This document shows positions 8,228-16,812 of a stretch of DNA of 64,000 nucleotides, in pieces. The stretch covers positions 2,480,001-2,544,000 of the forward strand of contig OZ244956.1 in the NCBI GenBank assembly GCA_965222505.1, read 5' to 3'. Below the pieces are notes generated by a model, which was given only the letters and a program-made list of their open reading frames with translations, had not been told where the DNA came from and made no database searches. A program made the translations under genes and the position numbers. The stretch is from G965222505 sp965222505. Its GTDB lineage: Bacteria; Bacteroidota; Rhodothermia; Rhodothermales; DATKEJ01. The stretch's first letter is position 1, and every line of letters begins with the position of its first letter.

Positions 8228-9660
8228 TGCCGATATTCGAAGGCGATTTCAAACTGTGTCAAGGTGCGCTCGCGCGCTACATTTGACTTCCGATACAGAC
8301 GACCCGCACGCTGGGCTTGAGAATAGACCAGCCGTACATTTTTTGACTCGGCCAAGCGTTCGAGCACGCTGACGTAGTTTGCCACTTCCAACTCTGAGAA
8401 GGCAACACCATTTATGGTAACCTTGATCGGTGTTCCAGGCTCGATGTTGAGCGCGTCCAACCAGAGGTGCTTTGGCATCTGTTTTGCAACTGCAAGTAGT
8501 AGAGAGGCCACTTGCGTACGTTCGACAACAAACCCTTCGGCTTGCTGGACTGAAGCTTCCAGATTTTTGAGTTCGAGTCGGGCGTGCTCAATCTCTCCTA
8601 CTTCGTCGCTTAGCGCAAGAAGTTGCTCTTCGACGGCACTGGTGCGCTGCTCCAGGTATACCCCGGCAACCATCGGAATCAGAATCAGTGTCAGGAGGAT
8701 TGCACCAAGCACCAGGATGGAGAGCAGGGCCTCTTTCTTTTCGACGTCTTGCCTACGGGATCGTGCTTCGTCAGGAGCCAGAAAGTTGATGGCTTGGTCA
8801 CCTGCAAGACTGGCTTCGAGCGCAACGGCTACACCAGGAACGTGTTCAGATGCAGAAAATGCTTGGTCTTTGCTCTCTACCGGTACCCGTACGGCAACCA
8901 GTGGAGGTCCCACCCAGGAAGCGATCTGTATTTCCTGCTGAATCCGCTCGGCTTCAGGGCCAACGAGGTAGATGCGACGCACACTCGATTCCTGCTCTTC
9001 TGCAAGGCGGCGGCGCAGGTTTTCGCTGAGTGTTAAGGGCTCCCCTCTCCAATCGAACCCGTCAAAGGCCAGGAGCCGGCCTCCACTGTATCGAAGCCAG
9101 ACGACCTCACTCGGCCTTAAGTGCAACACTACGGCTTCTTCTTCGACAAAAACCGGGTCAAGAGCAAGGACCTGCTCCAGCGCAGTGCCGATGCTACACA
9201 GGCTGGTTGGTGTAAGTTCAGCATCCCGCAAGAGCTTGTCACGTGCCAGAACGGCTTCTCGCCTGGCTACAGCGATTAGTGCCTGGGTACCCTCATCGGT
9301 TTGCAAGAGCATTTTAACCCGTACGACGAAGTCTTCCGGGTCTTGCGCCGGCGGAAGTAGGGTACGCGTTTTTCGCGCTAGCCACATTTCGACGGCCTCT
9401 TCTTCTTCAAGGGCAGGGCCTTCGATCACACGGTGCTGCACCTGTAGCGAATCAAGATGAGACGTGAACGTAGAGTTACTTGGCAACTGTACCTTCAGGC
9501 GTATCAGTGCTGGTAATACGCCCTCCGTGGGGTCTACTTCTTCCTGAGTTACACGCCTCAGGTGCAAGCTTCTCGGCGTTCGACGAAGTTGATAGGCGCA
9601 GACTTGGTCAGGGGTGATCAAGAGGGCTACCACGTCAGTATGAACAAAAGGAACACGCAT
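8224..9660 (-). CDS. PilM-PilN fusion (GspL-like) assembly protein
   Basis: The 478-residue protein joins two normally separate pilus proteins. Residues 1-310 resemble the PilM/GspL actin-like cytoplasmic domain. At about 320 a membrane helix begins (LLSILVLGAILLTLILIPMV). It is followed by a coiled coil (EEQLLALSDEVGEIEHARLE) and a PilN-like periplasmic domain with PKHLWLDALNIEPGTPIKV and GVAFSELEVANYVSVLERL. GspL has the same overall layout, so this could be an unusual GspL. The gene overlaps PilO by 4 bp and abuts the secretin gene (stop and start share base 9660). Confidence 0.82.
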   Translation of the reverse strand: MRVPFVHTDVVALLITPDQVCAYQLRRTPRSLHLRRVTQEEVDPTEGVLPALIRLKVQLPSNSTFTSHLDSLQVQHRVIEGPALEEEEAVEMWLARKTRTLLPPAQDPEDFVVRVKMLLQTDEGTQALIAVARREAVLARDKLLRDAELTPTSLCSIGTALEQVLALDPVFVEEEAVVLHLRPSEVVWLRYSGGRLLAFDGFDWRGEPLTLSENLRRRLAEEQESSVRRIYLVGPEAERIQQEIQIASWVGPPLVAVRVPVESKDQAFSASEHVPGVAVALEASLAGDQAINFLAPDEARSRRQDVEKKEALLSILVLGAILLTLILIPMVAGVYLEQRTSAVEEQLLALSDEVGEIEHARLELKNLEASVQQAEGFVVERTQVASLLLAVAKQMPKHLWLDALNIEPGTPIKVTINGVAFSELEVANYVSVLERLAESKNVRLVYSQAQRAGRLYRKSNVARERTLTQFEIAFEYRQ

Positions 9661-11654
9661 TACTTTTCAGGCAGTTCTGTGTGACCCATGCGAAGCGTCT
9701 TATCGCCGGAGAGATTGAGTTGGTCGCGCAAGGTGTTCCATTTATCATCGTCGTCGGCGTCACCGTAGAAAACATGCGGCGTTAGGAAGATGACAAGCTC
9801 GGCTTTTTGTTTGTCCCTACGCTCGCTTCTAAAGAGCCTACCAAGGAGTGGGATGCTGCCCAGAATGGGCACCTTGTTCATCGTTACCTCTTCTGATTCC
9901 CGGATCAGACCACCCAATATAATCGTCTCTCCATCGCGCAAGCGCACCGTCGACTCCAACACCCGGCTGTTGATCGTAGGCGGTACATCGGGATCAAAAT
10001 CACCAACGGGCGAGCTGAATTCTGGCCGAATCTCGGCTGTGACTTCGCCTGAGGCGCTGACCCATGGGGTGATTTCAAGTTTGACACTGGCCTCTATTTT
10101 TTCAAACCGTTGTGACTCTGACACCAGTGGCACCTGCCCTGTTTGCTGAAAGGGCGTCAAGCGCTGATTGAGCAAGTAATACTGCGTGGTGCCGATGCTT
10201 ATGTTGGCCTTGTGTCCGTTGAGCGTTGCCACCTGAGGACGAGAACGAATGTTAATCTTACCATCGCGGTCAAGGGCGTGAAGTTGGAAGAAGAAATCCT
10301 CGGGCAAACGTCCAATCTTGTGAATGCCAAGTAAGTTGCCCAGCGATCCAGGCCGGTCCAGGTGTTCGCGTATCCGCGTGCCATTTGCTGCCCACTCGAA
10401 TCCCCCTTCCCGGTTTTCCCCAGATCCGAAGTTGTAACGCCCCCGGTGCACGTTTTCCTCACTTGCAACTTCTGGGTTACGACCAAAAGAGAGGCCAAGT
10501 TCGTAGAGGTCGCTGGTTTGAAAATCTACGACGAGTGCCTCGATTAATATTTGAGGTGTTGGGTGGTCAATCTCTTGAATAAAGTGCCGAACCTCCTGAA
10601 TGACTTCACTTGAGCCCGTAACCATCAGGCCGTTGTGCTCCTTGACCACATGCAGGCCAGCCTCGGCCTTGATCAGTTCTGGCACCAGTTCAAGTGCAGC
10701 ATCGGCCCGTAGGTGACCGAGCCTCACAAGAGCCGTAGTGGCAATACCCTGGGTGGCTTTGCTGCCGATGCTGTAGAGCTGGCCATGACGTCGGTATGTG
10801 AGCGTTGTGCCTTTGAGCAATAGATCAAGCGTCTCTTCTAGTTCAAGCCCCTGAACACGGGCCGTGATGTTACCCTCTGGAGCAGCATAGGCCACAAGCC
10901 CCACAGAAGTAAGTTGTCGGCTGATTTCACGAAGCACGCGGGCAATAGGCACCTCGGCCACATCAAGCGAGATTAGCGTGCTGTCGACCTGCACCCAGAA
11001 ACTCCCAGGTTTGCCTCCCTCCTCTGTCATACCCGCCCGGTCAATATGGTAGACCCCATCTCGCTTGCGCAGGGCAAAGCCGTTGTTTGATAGTAGCGCC
11101 TTCAGACCCACCTCCAGTGGCACGGCACTTAGTTTCCCGGAGAGTTGGCCCTTGACCCCCTGACGTGTTACGATGTTGGCACCCGTTACTTCCTGAATCT
11201 TACGTATGGCACGGGTGAGATCTGCCTGCCGAAGGTCGAGCGTGAGCAAACTGTCTGAAAATGTGATTTCAAGTGGAGGTGGAGGTGGGGGTGGCTTCTC
11301 TGGTGGAGGCAATACCCTGAGTACGCGTCCCCTCCTTTGGAGTAAAAGTCCGTTCTCGTCGCACAAGAAAGCAATCGCCTCCGTGGCTACCATTTCGGAC
11401 AAACGTAGCGTTACGCGTTGGTTTATCCGGTTATCGACAACAAGGTTGATGTTATGCTCTCGGCCAATGCCCAGTAATACGTCTCGAAGGTCGGCGTCTT
11501 TGACATTGAGCCGGTAGAGCATGGGCTCTGCCTCATCCTGGGCGTGAAGATCACCACACAGCAGCGTCAAAATCAGCAGCACTAAGGCGTGCCAACATCT
11601 TCGCCTAAACCCACCTGGCCGCAGATAGCCATCCACATGTGAGCCGTCACCCAT
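9660..11654 (-). CDS. Outer-membrane secretin (GspD/PilQ)
   Basis: Secretins form the outer-membrane channel of type II secretion and type IV pilus machines. After a signal peptide (about residues 18-39, ending GDLHAQ) come N-domains with RDVLLGIGREHNINLVVD and STN-like repeats, a proline-rich linker (PPPEKPPPPPPPLEI), and the C-terminal secretin domain. The latter contains PQILIEALVVDFQTSDLYEL, the signature DGETIILGGLIRESE and VPILGSIPLLGRLFRSE. I chose ATG 11654 because it places the signal peptide near the N-terminus. The frame is open to an ATG at 11759, but that stretch encodes a six-residue repeat (xxCHRx) generated by an 18-bp DNA repeat and looks regulatory. No pilotin or PilF gene is nearby. 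Confidence 0.9.
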   Translation of the reverse strand: MGDGSHVDGYLRPGGFRRRCWHALVLLILTLLCGDLHAQDEAEPMLYRLNVKDADLRDVLLGIGREHNINLVVDNRINQRVTLRLSEMVATEAIAFLCDENGLLLQRRGRVLRVLPPPEKPPPPPPPLEITFSDSLLTLDLRQADLTRAIRKIQEVTGANIVTRQGVKGQLSGKLSAVPLEVGLKALLSNNGFALRKRDGVYHIDRAGMTEEGGKPGSFWVQVDSTLISLDVAEVPIARVLREISRQLTSVGLVAYAAPEGNITARVQGLELEETLDLLLKGTTLTYRRHGQLYSIGSKATQGIATTALVRLGHLRADAALELVPELIKAEAGLHVVKEHNGLMVTGSSEVIQEVRHFIQEIDHPTPQILIEALVVDFQTSDLYELGLSFGRNPEVASEENVHRGRYNFGSGENREGGFEWAANGTRIREHLDRPGSLGNLLGIHKIGRLPEDFFFQLHALDRDGKINIRSRPQVATLNGHKANISIGTTQYYLLNQRLTPFQQTGQVPLVSESQRFEKIEASVKLEITPWVSASGEVTAEIRPEFSSPVGDFDPDVPPTINSRVLESTVRLRDGETIILGGLIRESEEVTMNKVPILGSIPLLGRLFRSERRDKQKAELVIFLTPHVFYGDADDDDKWNTLRDQLNLSGDKTLRMGHTELPEK

Positions 11655-11672
11655 TGATGTGGCATCTTCAAA

Positions 11673-11744
11673 GGGGTGATACCTGCTCACTCGGTGACAG
11701 GATTTCTCCCGATGACAGAACATCACCCGGTGATAGAGAATCAC
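11673..11744. repeat. Four tandem 18-bp units carrying GGTGA-N7-TCACC palindromes
   Basis: Units start at 11673, 11691, 11709 and 11727, each 18 bp, with consensus CCGGTGAYAGANNNTCAC. Each unit contains an imperfect palindrome GGTGA-N7-TCACC; the last, 11728-11744, is perfect. The array lies just upstream of the likely secretin start. It could bind a dimeric regulator at helical-phase-breaking 18-bp intervals, or fold as RNA hairpins in the leader. If the longer secretin start is used, the array would be coding. Confidence 0.7.
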
Positions 11745-11784
11745 CAGTTCATTACACATTTTGGGGCCTTTTTCTGGTATCCGA

Positions 11785-11800
11785 GGTGAGCGTACTCACC
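11785..11800. promoter_or_regulatory. Isolated GGTGAG-CGTA-CTCACC palindrome
   Basis: A perfect 6-bp inverted repeat with a 4-bp spacer, matching the half-sites of the array 40 bp away (GGTGA and TCACC). It lies between the array and the bipartite motif at 11820. This is a likely extra operator of the same putative regulator. Confidence 0.5.
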
Positions 11801-11819
11801 CATGCAGGTCAACACTTAA

Positions 11820-11849
11820 ACATGCGCAAACGAGCAAGAAACTCCATCA
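11820..11849 (-). promoter_or_regulatory. Bipartite motif copy 2, upstream of the secretin gene
   Basis: Minus strand TGATGGAGTT, 11 bp, TGCGCATGT: the 10-bp and 9-bp halves are identical to copy 1 at 7004-7033 with the same spacing, while the 11-bp core differs. It is the only other clear signal in the gap between the ATPase stop (11890) and the secretin gene. Confidence 0.55.
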
Positions 11850-11889
11850 AAAACACCCATTTTAGCCTCAGTTTGCCGTGAGACGCTCC

Positions 11890-13407
11890 CTACGAAACGG
11901 TTTCTCGGATGACTTCTTCTAGTGTGGTGATACCGGCCATAGCTTTTTCAATTGCTATCGTTCTAAGGGAGCGATTGCCCTCTCTGCGTGCTTGCGCTCG
12001 GATCTCTTGTAGCGTTGCTCTTGCTGCGATACACGTAGCCATTTGTTCGCTCATTGGCATTAGCTCGAAAAGTGCTGTGCGTCCCTGATAACCAGTATGG
12101 TTACACGGTGCACAGCCGGTCCCTTGGTAGAGCGGGGCACTTGGTGTACTAAGTTCTAATTCTGCGAGCAAAGACGGATCTGGGGATACTTCGGTCTTGC
12201 AATGCGTGCAGATCTTTCTGACCAGTCGCTGGGCCACAACCAACCGGATGGAAGAGGCTACCAAGAAGGGTTCCACACCCATATCAATCAGGCGAGAGAT
12301 GGTAGAGGGTGCATCGTTGGTGTGAATTGTCGAGAGTACCATGTGCCCTGTTAGTGCAGCACGTATGGCGATGCTTGCCGTTTCATGGTCTCTGACTTCA
12401 CCGACCATGATGATATTGGGGTCTTGGCGCAGAAAGGAGCGAAGTGCTTTGGCAAAGGTAAAGCCGATATCTGCCCGCACGTGGGTCTGATTGATACCGT
12501 GCAGGTTATACTCAATCGGGTCTTCGATGGTGGTGATGTTGACCTGCTCGCTGTTGAGTTCACTAAGGGCTGCGTAAAGCGTTGTCGTCTTTCCACTACC
12601 AGTTGGTCCGGTTACGAGCATCATGCCGTATGGTAGGTGAATGGCACGTCGGAGCCTTCTGAGGTCACTGCCTGAGAAGCCCAAGGCTTCAAGGCTAAGT
12701 TTGAGATGACTTTTATCCAGAATACGGAGTACGACTTTTTCCCCAAAATCCGTCGGTAAGGTCGATACCCTGAGGTCAATAGTCTTCTCGCCAAACTGAA
12801 ACCTGATGCGACCGTCTTGGGGCCTTCGTTTTTCGGCGATATCGAGGCCTGCCATAACCTTTAACCTGGAAATAAGTGCATTCTTCTGAAGCAGCGCCAG
12901 TTCACCGGCTAGATGCAAGACACCGTCGAGTCGAAAACGAACACGGAAACTATATTCATAGGGTTCGATGTGGATATCACTTGCTCTTCGCTCGATGGCT
13001 TGTCGAATGATATGGTCTACTTGCTGTACAACTGACCCCGTTGGCGAAATCTTGGCCATCTGGTTTTGCACCGAGGCCCCTGCCATCTCTTGGGAATCGT
13101 CTTGATCGGTCAAGCCCGCATGCGTTTTGAGCAGCGCCTGTAGCTGATCGGCCTCTACCTGGATGGGCTCAATTTGGCATCCGGTCAGAAAGGAGAGTTC
13201 ACGAAGTAGTGCAGATCCGGGGAGCTGCTTGAGTGCCACGGAGAGGGTATTGTCCTGTACCGCAAGGGGCACCAAGTTGTGCTTTCGCATAACCTCACGG
13301 GGCACAAGGGCAAGTGCCGTGGCACTTGGCAGTGGTAGTTTCACGAGTACCTCTCTTCTGTTGGGGCTACAGTATAACATGCGCAGGTGAAGTGTATTTT
13401 CAATCAC
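11890..13407 (-). CDS. Type II secretion / type IV pilus assembly ATPase (GspE/PilB)
   Basis: Cytoplasmic hexameric ATPase that powers pseudopilin assembly. It has a short N1-type domain (LVPREVMRKHNLVPLAVQDN), then the catalytic core with HIEPYEYSFRVRFRLDG, Walker A GPTGSGKTTTLYAAL, Asp box TTIEDPIEY, Walker B NIIMVGEVRDHETA, and a His box HTNDAPSTISRL. A zinc tetracysteine site is present (CTHC and CAPC), as in GspE/PilB. The longest frame begins at GTG 13407. ATG 13380 and GTG 13344 are alternatives, and the last is preceded by AGAGAGG at good Shine-Dalgarno spacing and is my preferred start. No PilT retraction ATPase is in the window, which favours a secretion or non-retracting role. Confidence 0.93.
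   Translation of the reverse strand: MIENTLHLRMLYCSPNRREVLVKLPLPSATALALVPREVMRKHNLVPLAVQDNTLSVALKQLPGSALLRELSFLTGCQIEPIQVEADQLQALLKTHAGLTDQDDSQEMAGASVQNQMAKISPTGSVVQQVDHIIRQAIERRASDIHIEPYEYSFRVRFRLDGVLHLAGELALLQKNALISRLKVMAGLDIAEKRRPQDGRIRFQFGEKTIDLRVSTLPTDFGEKVVLRILDKSHLKLSLEALGFSGSDLRRLRRAIHLPYGMMLVTGPTGSGKTTTLYAALSELNSEQVNITTIEDPIEYNLHGINQTHVRADIGFTFAKALRSFLRQDPNIIMVGEVRDHETASIAIRAALTGHMVLSTIHTNDAPSTISRLIDMGVEPFLVASSIRLVVAQRLVRKICTHCKTEVSPDPSLLAELELSTPSAPLYQGTGCAPCNHTGYQGRTALFELMPMSEQMATCIAARATLQEIRAQARREGNRSLRTIAIEKAMAGITTLEEVIRETVS
13377..13406 (-). promoter_or_regulatory. Bipartite motif copy 3, at the ATPase gene
   Basis: Minus strand TGATTGAAAA, 11 bp, TGCGCATGT. The right half is identical to copies 1 and 2, the left half shares TGAT and later bases (6 of 10), and the 11-bp spacing is conserved. 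Its position supports starting translation of the ATPase downstream at GTG 13344 rather than at 13407 or 13380. Confidence 0.45.
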
Positions 13408-13537
13408 GAAAGACTGAAATCGATCACCAACACCATCCCCTCCCGTATTCCCGGCGAATTAGAAAACCTATCTGGTAGGTGGTCGTATCTTGGTACGTTT
13501 TTTCGAGTACTCGAATCCTCACAACATTTGATCCTGT

Positions 13538-14866
13538 ATGCGCACCATGTCCACGATCACGCCGCATGACGGTAAACTCCTTGTCCTGCTTCCCGGCATG
13601 GGGGCCGTGGCAACCACCTTTATTGCCGGTGTCGAAGCCGTTCGGCGCGGCCAGGCCCAGCCGATTGGCTCGTTGAGCCAGATGCAAACCATCCGCCTCG
13701 GCAAACGCTCTGAGAACCGCAACCCCCTGATCCGCGATTTTGCGGACCTCGCCCCGCTGGCCGACCTGGAATTTGCCGGGTGGGACGTCTTTGCCGACGA
13801 TGCCTACGAAGCCGCCGTCCGGGCCGATGTGCTCACGCACAAGCACCTGGAACCGCTGGCCGATTTTCTACACACCATCAAGCCGATGTCCGCCGCGTTC
13901 GACAAGGCCTACGTCAAGCGCCTCGATGGCCCCAACGTCAAACAAGCCCCAACCAAATACGATCTGGCCCAGGCGCTACGCGATGACATTCGCAACCGCA
14001 TGGTCGAAACCGGCTCCACCCGCGCCGTGATGGTCTGGTGTGGCTCCACCGAGGTCTATCTCAAACCGGCCCCGTGCCATATGACGATTGAAGCCTTTGA
14101 AGAAGGCATGAGGCAAAACGACCCGGCCATTGCCCCGTCGCAACTCTACGCCTATGCCGCCATCAAAGAAGGCGTGCCCTATGCCAACGGTGCCCCGAAC
14201 CTCTCGGCAGATTTTCCAGCGCTGGAACAACTTGCCATCGAAAACGGCGTACCGCTGGCCGGGAAAGACTTCAAGACGGGTCAGACGCTCATGAAAACCA
14301 TCCTGGCCCCCGGCTTCAAAACCCGGATGCTGGGCATCTCCGGCTGGTTCTCGACGAACATCCTGGGCAACCGGGATGGCGAAGTCCTCGACGACCCCGC
14401 CAGCTTCCGCTCGAAAGAAGTCACCAAAGCCGGTGTGCTGGACACCATCCTGCAACCCGACCTCTACCCCAGCCTGTACGGCGACCTCTACCATAAAGTC
14501 CGCATCAACTACTACCCCCCACGGGGCGATGCCAAGGAAGGCTGGGACAACATCGACATCGTCGGCTGGCTCGGCTACCAGATGCAGATCAAGGTGGATT
14601 TCCTTTGCCGGGACTCCATCCTGGCCGCGCCGATTGTGCTGGACCTCGCCCTGTTCCTGGACCTCGCCGCCCGTGCGGGCAAAAAAGGCATTCAGGAGTG
14701 GCTCTCGTTCTACTTCAAGAGCCCCCACGTCGAGCAAGGCCACGTACAGGAACACGACATCTTCATTCAGCATTTCCGACTCAAAAACACCCTCCGTGTG
14801 ATGGCCGGTGAAGAACCCATCACCCACCTGTCGGAGAACTTCGAGTTGGAAGGACTGGATGCATAA
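13538..14866 (+). CDS. ino1: Inositol-3-phosphate synthase (myo-inositol-1-phosphate synthase)
   Basis: Converts glucose 6-phosphate to myo-inositol 3-phosphate using NAD. At 442 residues it matches the MIPS family: an N-terminal Rossmann motif LLVLLPGMGAVATTFIAGVE, the signature GKDFKTGQTLMKTILAPGF, LGISGWFSTNILGNRDG, and DSILAAPIVLDLALFLDLAA. A second ATG at 13547 gives an N-terminus (MSTITPHDGKLLV) equally likely to be real. It is followed 17 bp later by a nucleotidyltransferase, suggesting an inositol-phosphate activation pathway for lipid headgroups, glycans or a compatible solute. Confidence 0.93.
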   Translation: MRTMSTITPHDGKLLVLLPGMGAVATTFIAGVEAVRRGQAQPIGSLSQMQTIRLGKRSENRNPLIRDFADLAPLADLEFAGWDVFADDAYEAAVRADVLTHKHLEPLADFLHTIKPMSAAFDKAYVKRLDGPNVKQAPTKYDLAQALRDDIRNRMVETGSTRAVMVWCGSTEVYLKPAPCHMTIEAFEEGMRQNDPAIAPSQLYAYAAIKEGVPYANGAPNLSADFPALEQLAIENGVPLAGKDFKTGQTLMKTILAPGFKTRMLGISGWFSTNILGNRDGEVLDDPASFRSKEVTKAGVLDTILQPDLYPSLYGDLYHKVRINYYPPRGDAKEGWDNIDIVGWLGYQMQIKVDFLCRDSILAAPIVLDLALFLDLAARAGKKGIQEWLSFYFKSPHVEQGHVQEHDIFIQHFRLKNTLRVMAGEEPITHLSENFELEGLDA

Positions 14867-14870
14867 GTAA

Positions 14871-14891
14871 TTCGTAGTGCGTTATGCGTAC
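14871..14891. repeat. Short degenerate heptad array over a start codon
   Basis: Three degenerate heptads (TTCGTAG, TGCGTTA, TGCGTAC) cover the region between the ino1 stop and the next ATG at 14884. The sequence resembles the CGTA/TGCG heptads near ribD. It is the weakest of the arrays listed and may be chance. Confidence 0.35.
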
Positions 14892-15609
14892 CGGTCTCAT
14901 TTTAGCGGCCGGCTTCGGCTCGCGCCTGGCCGGCGCGTCCGACGTTACCCGCCTAAAACCGCTTACCCCTGTTGCGGGGCGTCCGCTGTTGCTACGTACC
15001 CTGGACAGTCTGGCCCTGGCCGGCTGCAACCGGGTGGTGACCGTCCTCGGCCACGGCCGGAACGACGTTGAACAGGCTGTTCGTGCCCAGTATACCGGCC
15101 CTCTCGAACTGGACTTTGTCTTTAACGCCCGATACGACCTGCAAAACGGGGTATCCGTCCTGGCCGCCCGTGAAGCCATCGACGGGGCATTCGTTCTGAC
15201 GATGGCCGATCACGTCTTTGGGGATGAAGTGATGGCGGTCGCCCGGCACCACACGCCGCCCACAAACGGCGCGACCTTACTGGTGGATTACAAACTGGAT
15301 ACCATCTTCGACATGGACGATGCCACGAAGGTCTGGGCTGAGGATGATCGTATCGTACACATTGGCAAGCAGCTTACCGCCTACAACTGCGTCGATACGG
15401 GCCTCTTTGTCTGCACGCACGGCCTGATGGACGCGCTGGATACCGTCTACCGAGAAAAGGGCGATGCTTCGTTGTCCGACGGTATTCAGCACCTGGCCCG
15501 GCACAACCGGATGACCGTGCTGGACATCGGGGACGGGTTCTGGCAGGATGTGGATACCCCTGCCATGCTCAATCATGCCACCCAAATGCTGAGCCACGCC
15601 GTCGTCTAA
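14884..15609 (+). CDS. NTP transferase, possible inositol-1-phosphate cytidylyltransferase
   Basis: 241-residue sugar-nucleotidyltransferase fold. The signature GLILAAGFGSRLAG is followed by RLKPLTPVAGRPLL, which binds the nucleotide, and LTMADHVFGDEV provides the metal-binding Asp. The family covers CTP- or UTP-dependent activation of phosphocholine, sugar or inositol phosphates. Direct pairing with inositol-phosphate synthase makes CTP:inositol-1-phosphate cytidylyltransferase the best guess, as in di-myo-inositol-phosphate synthesis. The partner CDP-alcohol phosphotransferase domain or gene is not seen in the window. Fold is certain; substrate is inference. Confidence 0.8.
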   Translation: MRTGLILAAGFGSRLAGASDVTRLKPLTPVAGRPLLLRTLDSLALAGCNRVVTVLGHGRNDVEQAVRAQYTGPLELDFVFNARYDLQNGVSVLAAREAIDGAFVLTMADHVFGDEVMAVARHHTPPTNGATLLVDYKLDTIFDMDDATKVWAEDDRIVHIGKQLTAYNCVDTGLFVCTHGLMDALDTVYREKGDASLSDGIQHLARHNRMTVLDIGDGFWQDVDTPAMLNHATQMLSHAVV

Positions 15610-15623
15610 TTCCCACCCCCTTC

Positions 15624-16799
15624 ATGCCCACCGATGCCCTTTACATCCTGACGCTGCTCTGCCTGATTATTGTAGTGTCGGAGTGGATGGTCCGCCGGAC
15701 TTTTCTGAAGCACGTGGGCACCGCACTTCTAGTGATCCTTGTGACGGCCGTTGTCGCCAACCTGGGGCTACTGCCTACCTCCTCTACAGCCGAGCGACCC
15801 GTACCGACCTATGATGCCATTTTCTCGTATGTGGCTCCCTTGTCCATCGTCTGGCTGCTACTCAAGGTAAACCTGCGGGACCTACTCAAAGCGGGCTTGC
15901 CGATTATCACCCTGTTCCTGATTGGCTCGGCAGGCACCACGCTGGGGGCACTGGCCGGGATGTGGATCGTCAACGGCCCGGAAAGCATCGGCCCGATGTA
16001 CCATGCCCTGGCCGGAATGTTTACCGGCACGTACGTGGGCGGCAGCGTCAACTTTAACGCGGTGGCGCTGCACTACAACATGATGGAAGAAGCCGTCCTG
16101 TTCAGCGGATCGGTGGTTGTGGACAACATCGTTACGACCACGTGGATGGTGGCCACCCTGGCCCTGCCCCGGCTCCTGGCCCCGCTCTGGAAAAAAATCG
16201 GCCAGCACCGAATGGAATCGGGTGAGGTATTACTGGGCATTGAGGAGGATACCGAATCCATGCATCCGATTGACCTGAGCATGATGCTCTTCCTGGGCCT
16301 GGGCGTCTTGTGGATCTCTGATGTACTGGCCGAATGGCTCGAAACCTTCGACTGGTTCATCCCCCCTATCCTTATCCTGACCGCCCTAGCGCTCATCCTG
16401 GCCCAAATCCCGGCGGTGGGTCGGCTCCAGGGCGCACGGCTCCTCGGCATGTTTGCCGTATACCTCTTTCTGGCCGTGATCGGGGCCTATTGCGACCTCA
16501 CGGCCCTGGCCGGTCTGGAAACCCTCGGGCCAGTGTTGCTGTTGTTTGCCACAACGATTGCCGTCGTCCACGGTCTGATCGTCTTTGGAGCCGCCTGGAT
16601 TCTGAAAATCGACCTGGACGTGGCCGCCGTGGCCTCGCAGGCCAACGTCGGTGGGGGCACCTCCGCCCTCGCCATTGCGCGAAGCCTGGGGCGCGACGAC
16701 CTCGTGCTCCCGGCCGTGCTGATCGGGTCCCTCGGCATGGCCCTGGGTACCTTCCTCGGGTTCTGGGTCGCCGAACGCGCCCTCCCCTGGATGTTCTAA
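15624..16799 (+). CDS. DUF819 family integral membrane protein
   Basis: 391 residues with about ten membrane segments, matching the DUF819 (YjcL-like) family of uncharacterised membrane proteins thought to be transporters. Conserved glycine-rich motifs include ALAGMFTGTYVGGSVNFNAV and SQANVGGGTSALAIARSLG, typical of the two repeats in this family. It follows the nucleotidyltransferase by 14 bp, so the three genes probably form one operon. Substrate unknown; transport of a solute tied to inositol metabolism is only a guess. Confidence 0.85.
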   Translation: MPTDALYILTLLCLIIVVSEWMVRRTFLKHVGTALLVILVTAVVANLGLLPTSSTAERPVPTYDAIFSYVAPLSIVWLLLKVNLRDLLKAGLPIITLFLIGSAGTTLGALAGMWIVNGPESIGPMYHALAGMFTGTYVGGSVNFNAVALHYNMMEEAVLFSGSVVVDNIVTTTWMVATLALPRLLAPLWKKIGQHRMESGEVLLGIEEDTESMHPIDLSMMLFLGLGVLWISDVLAEWLETFDWFIPPILILTALALILAQIPAVGRLQGARLLGMFAVYLFLAVIGAYCDLTALAGLETLGPVLLLFATTIAVVHGLIVFGAAWILKIDLDVAAVASQANVGGGTSALAIARSLGRDDLVLPAVLIGSLGMALGTFLGFWVAERALPWMF

Positions 16800-16812
16800 G
16801 ATTATCCTTCCG

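Noticed and set aside
11655..11759. N-terminal extension of the secretin with Cys-His-Arg repeats
   Set aside because: The repeat follows from an 18-bp palindromic DNA array, and the signal peptide lies further downstream, so a regulatory reading is preferred.
13976..14827. 283-codon minus-strand frame
   Set aside because: Antisense shadow of inositol-3-phosphate synthase.
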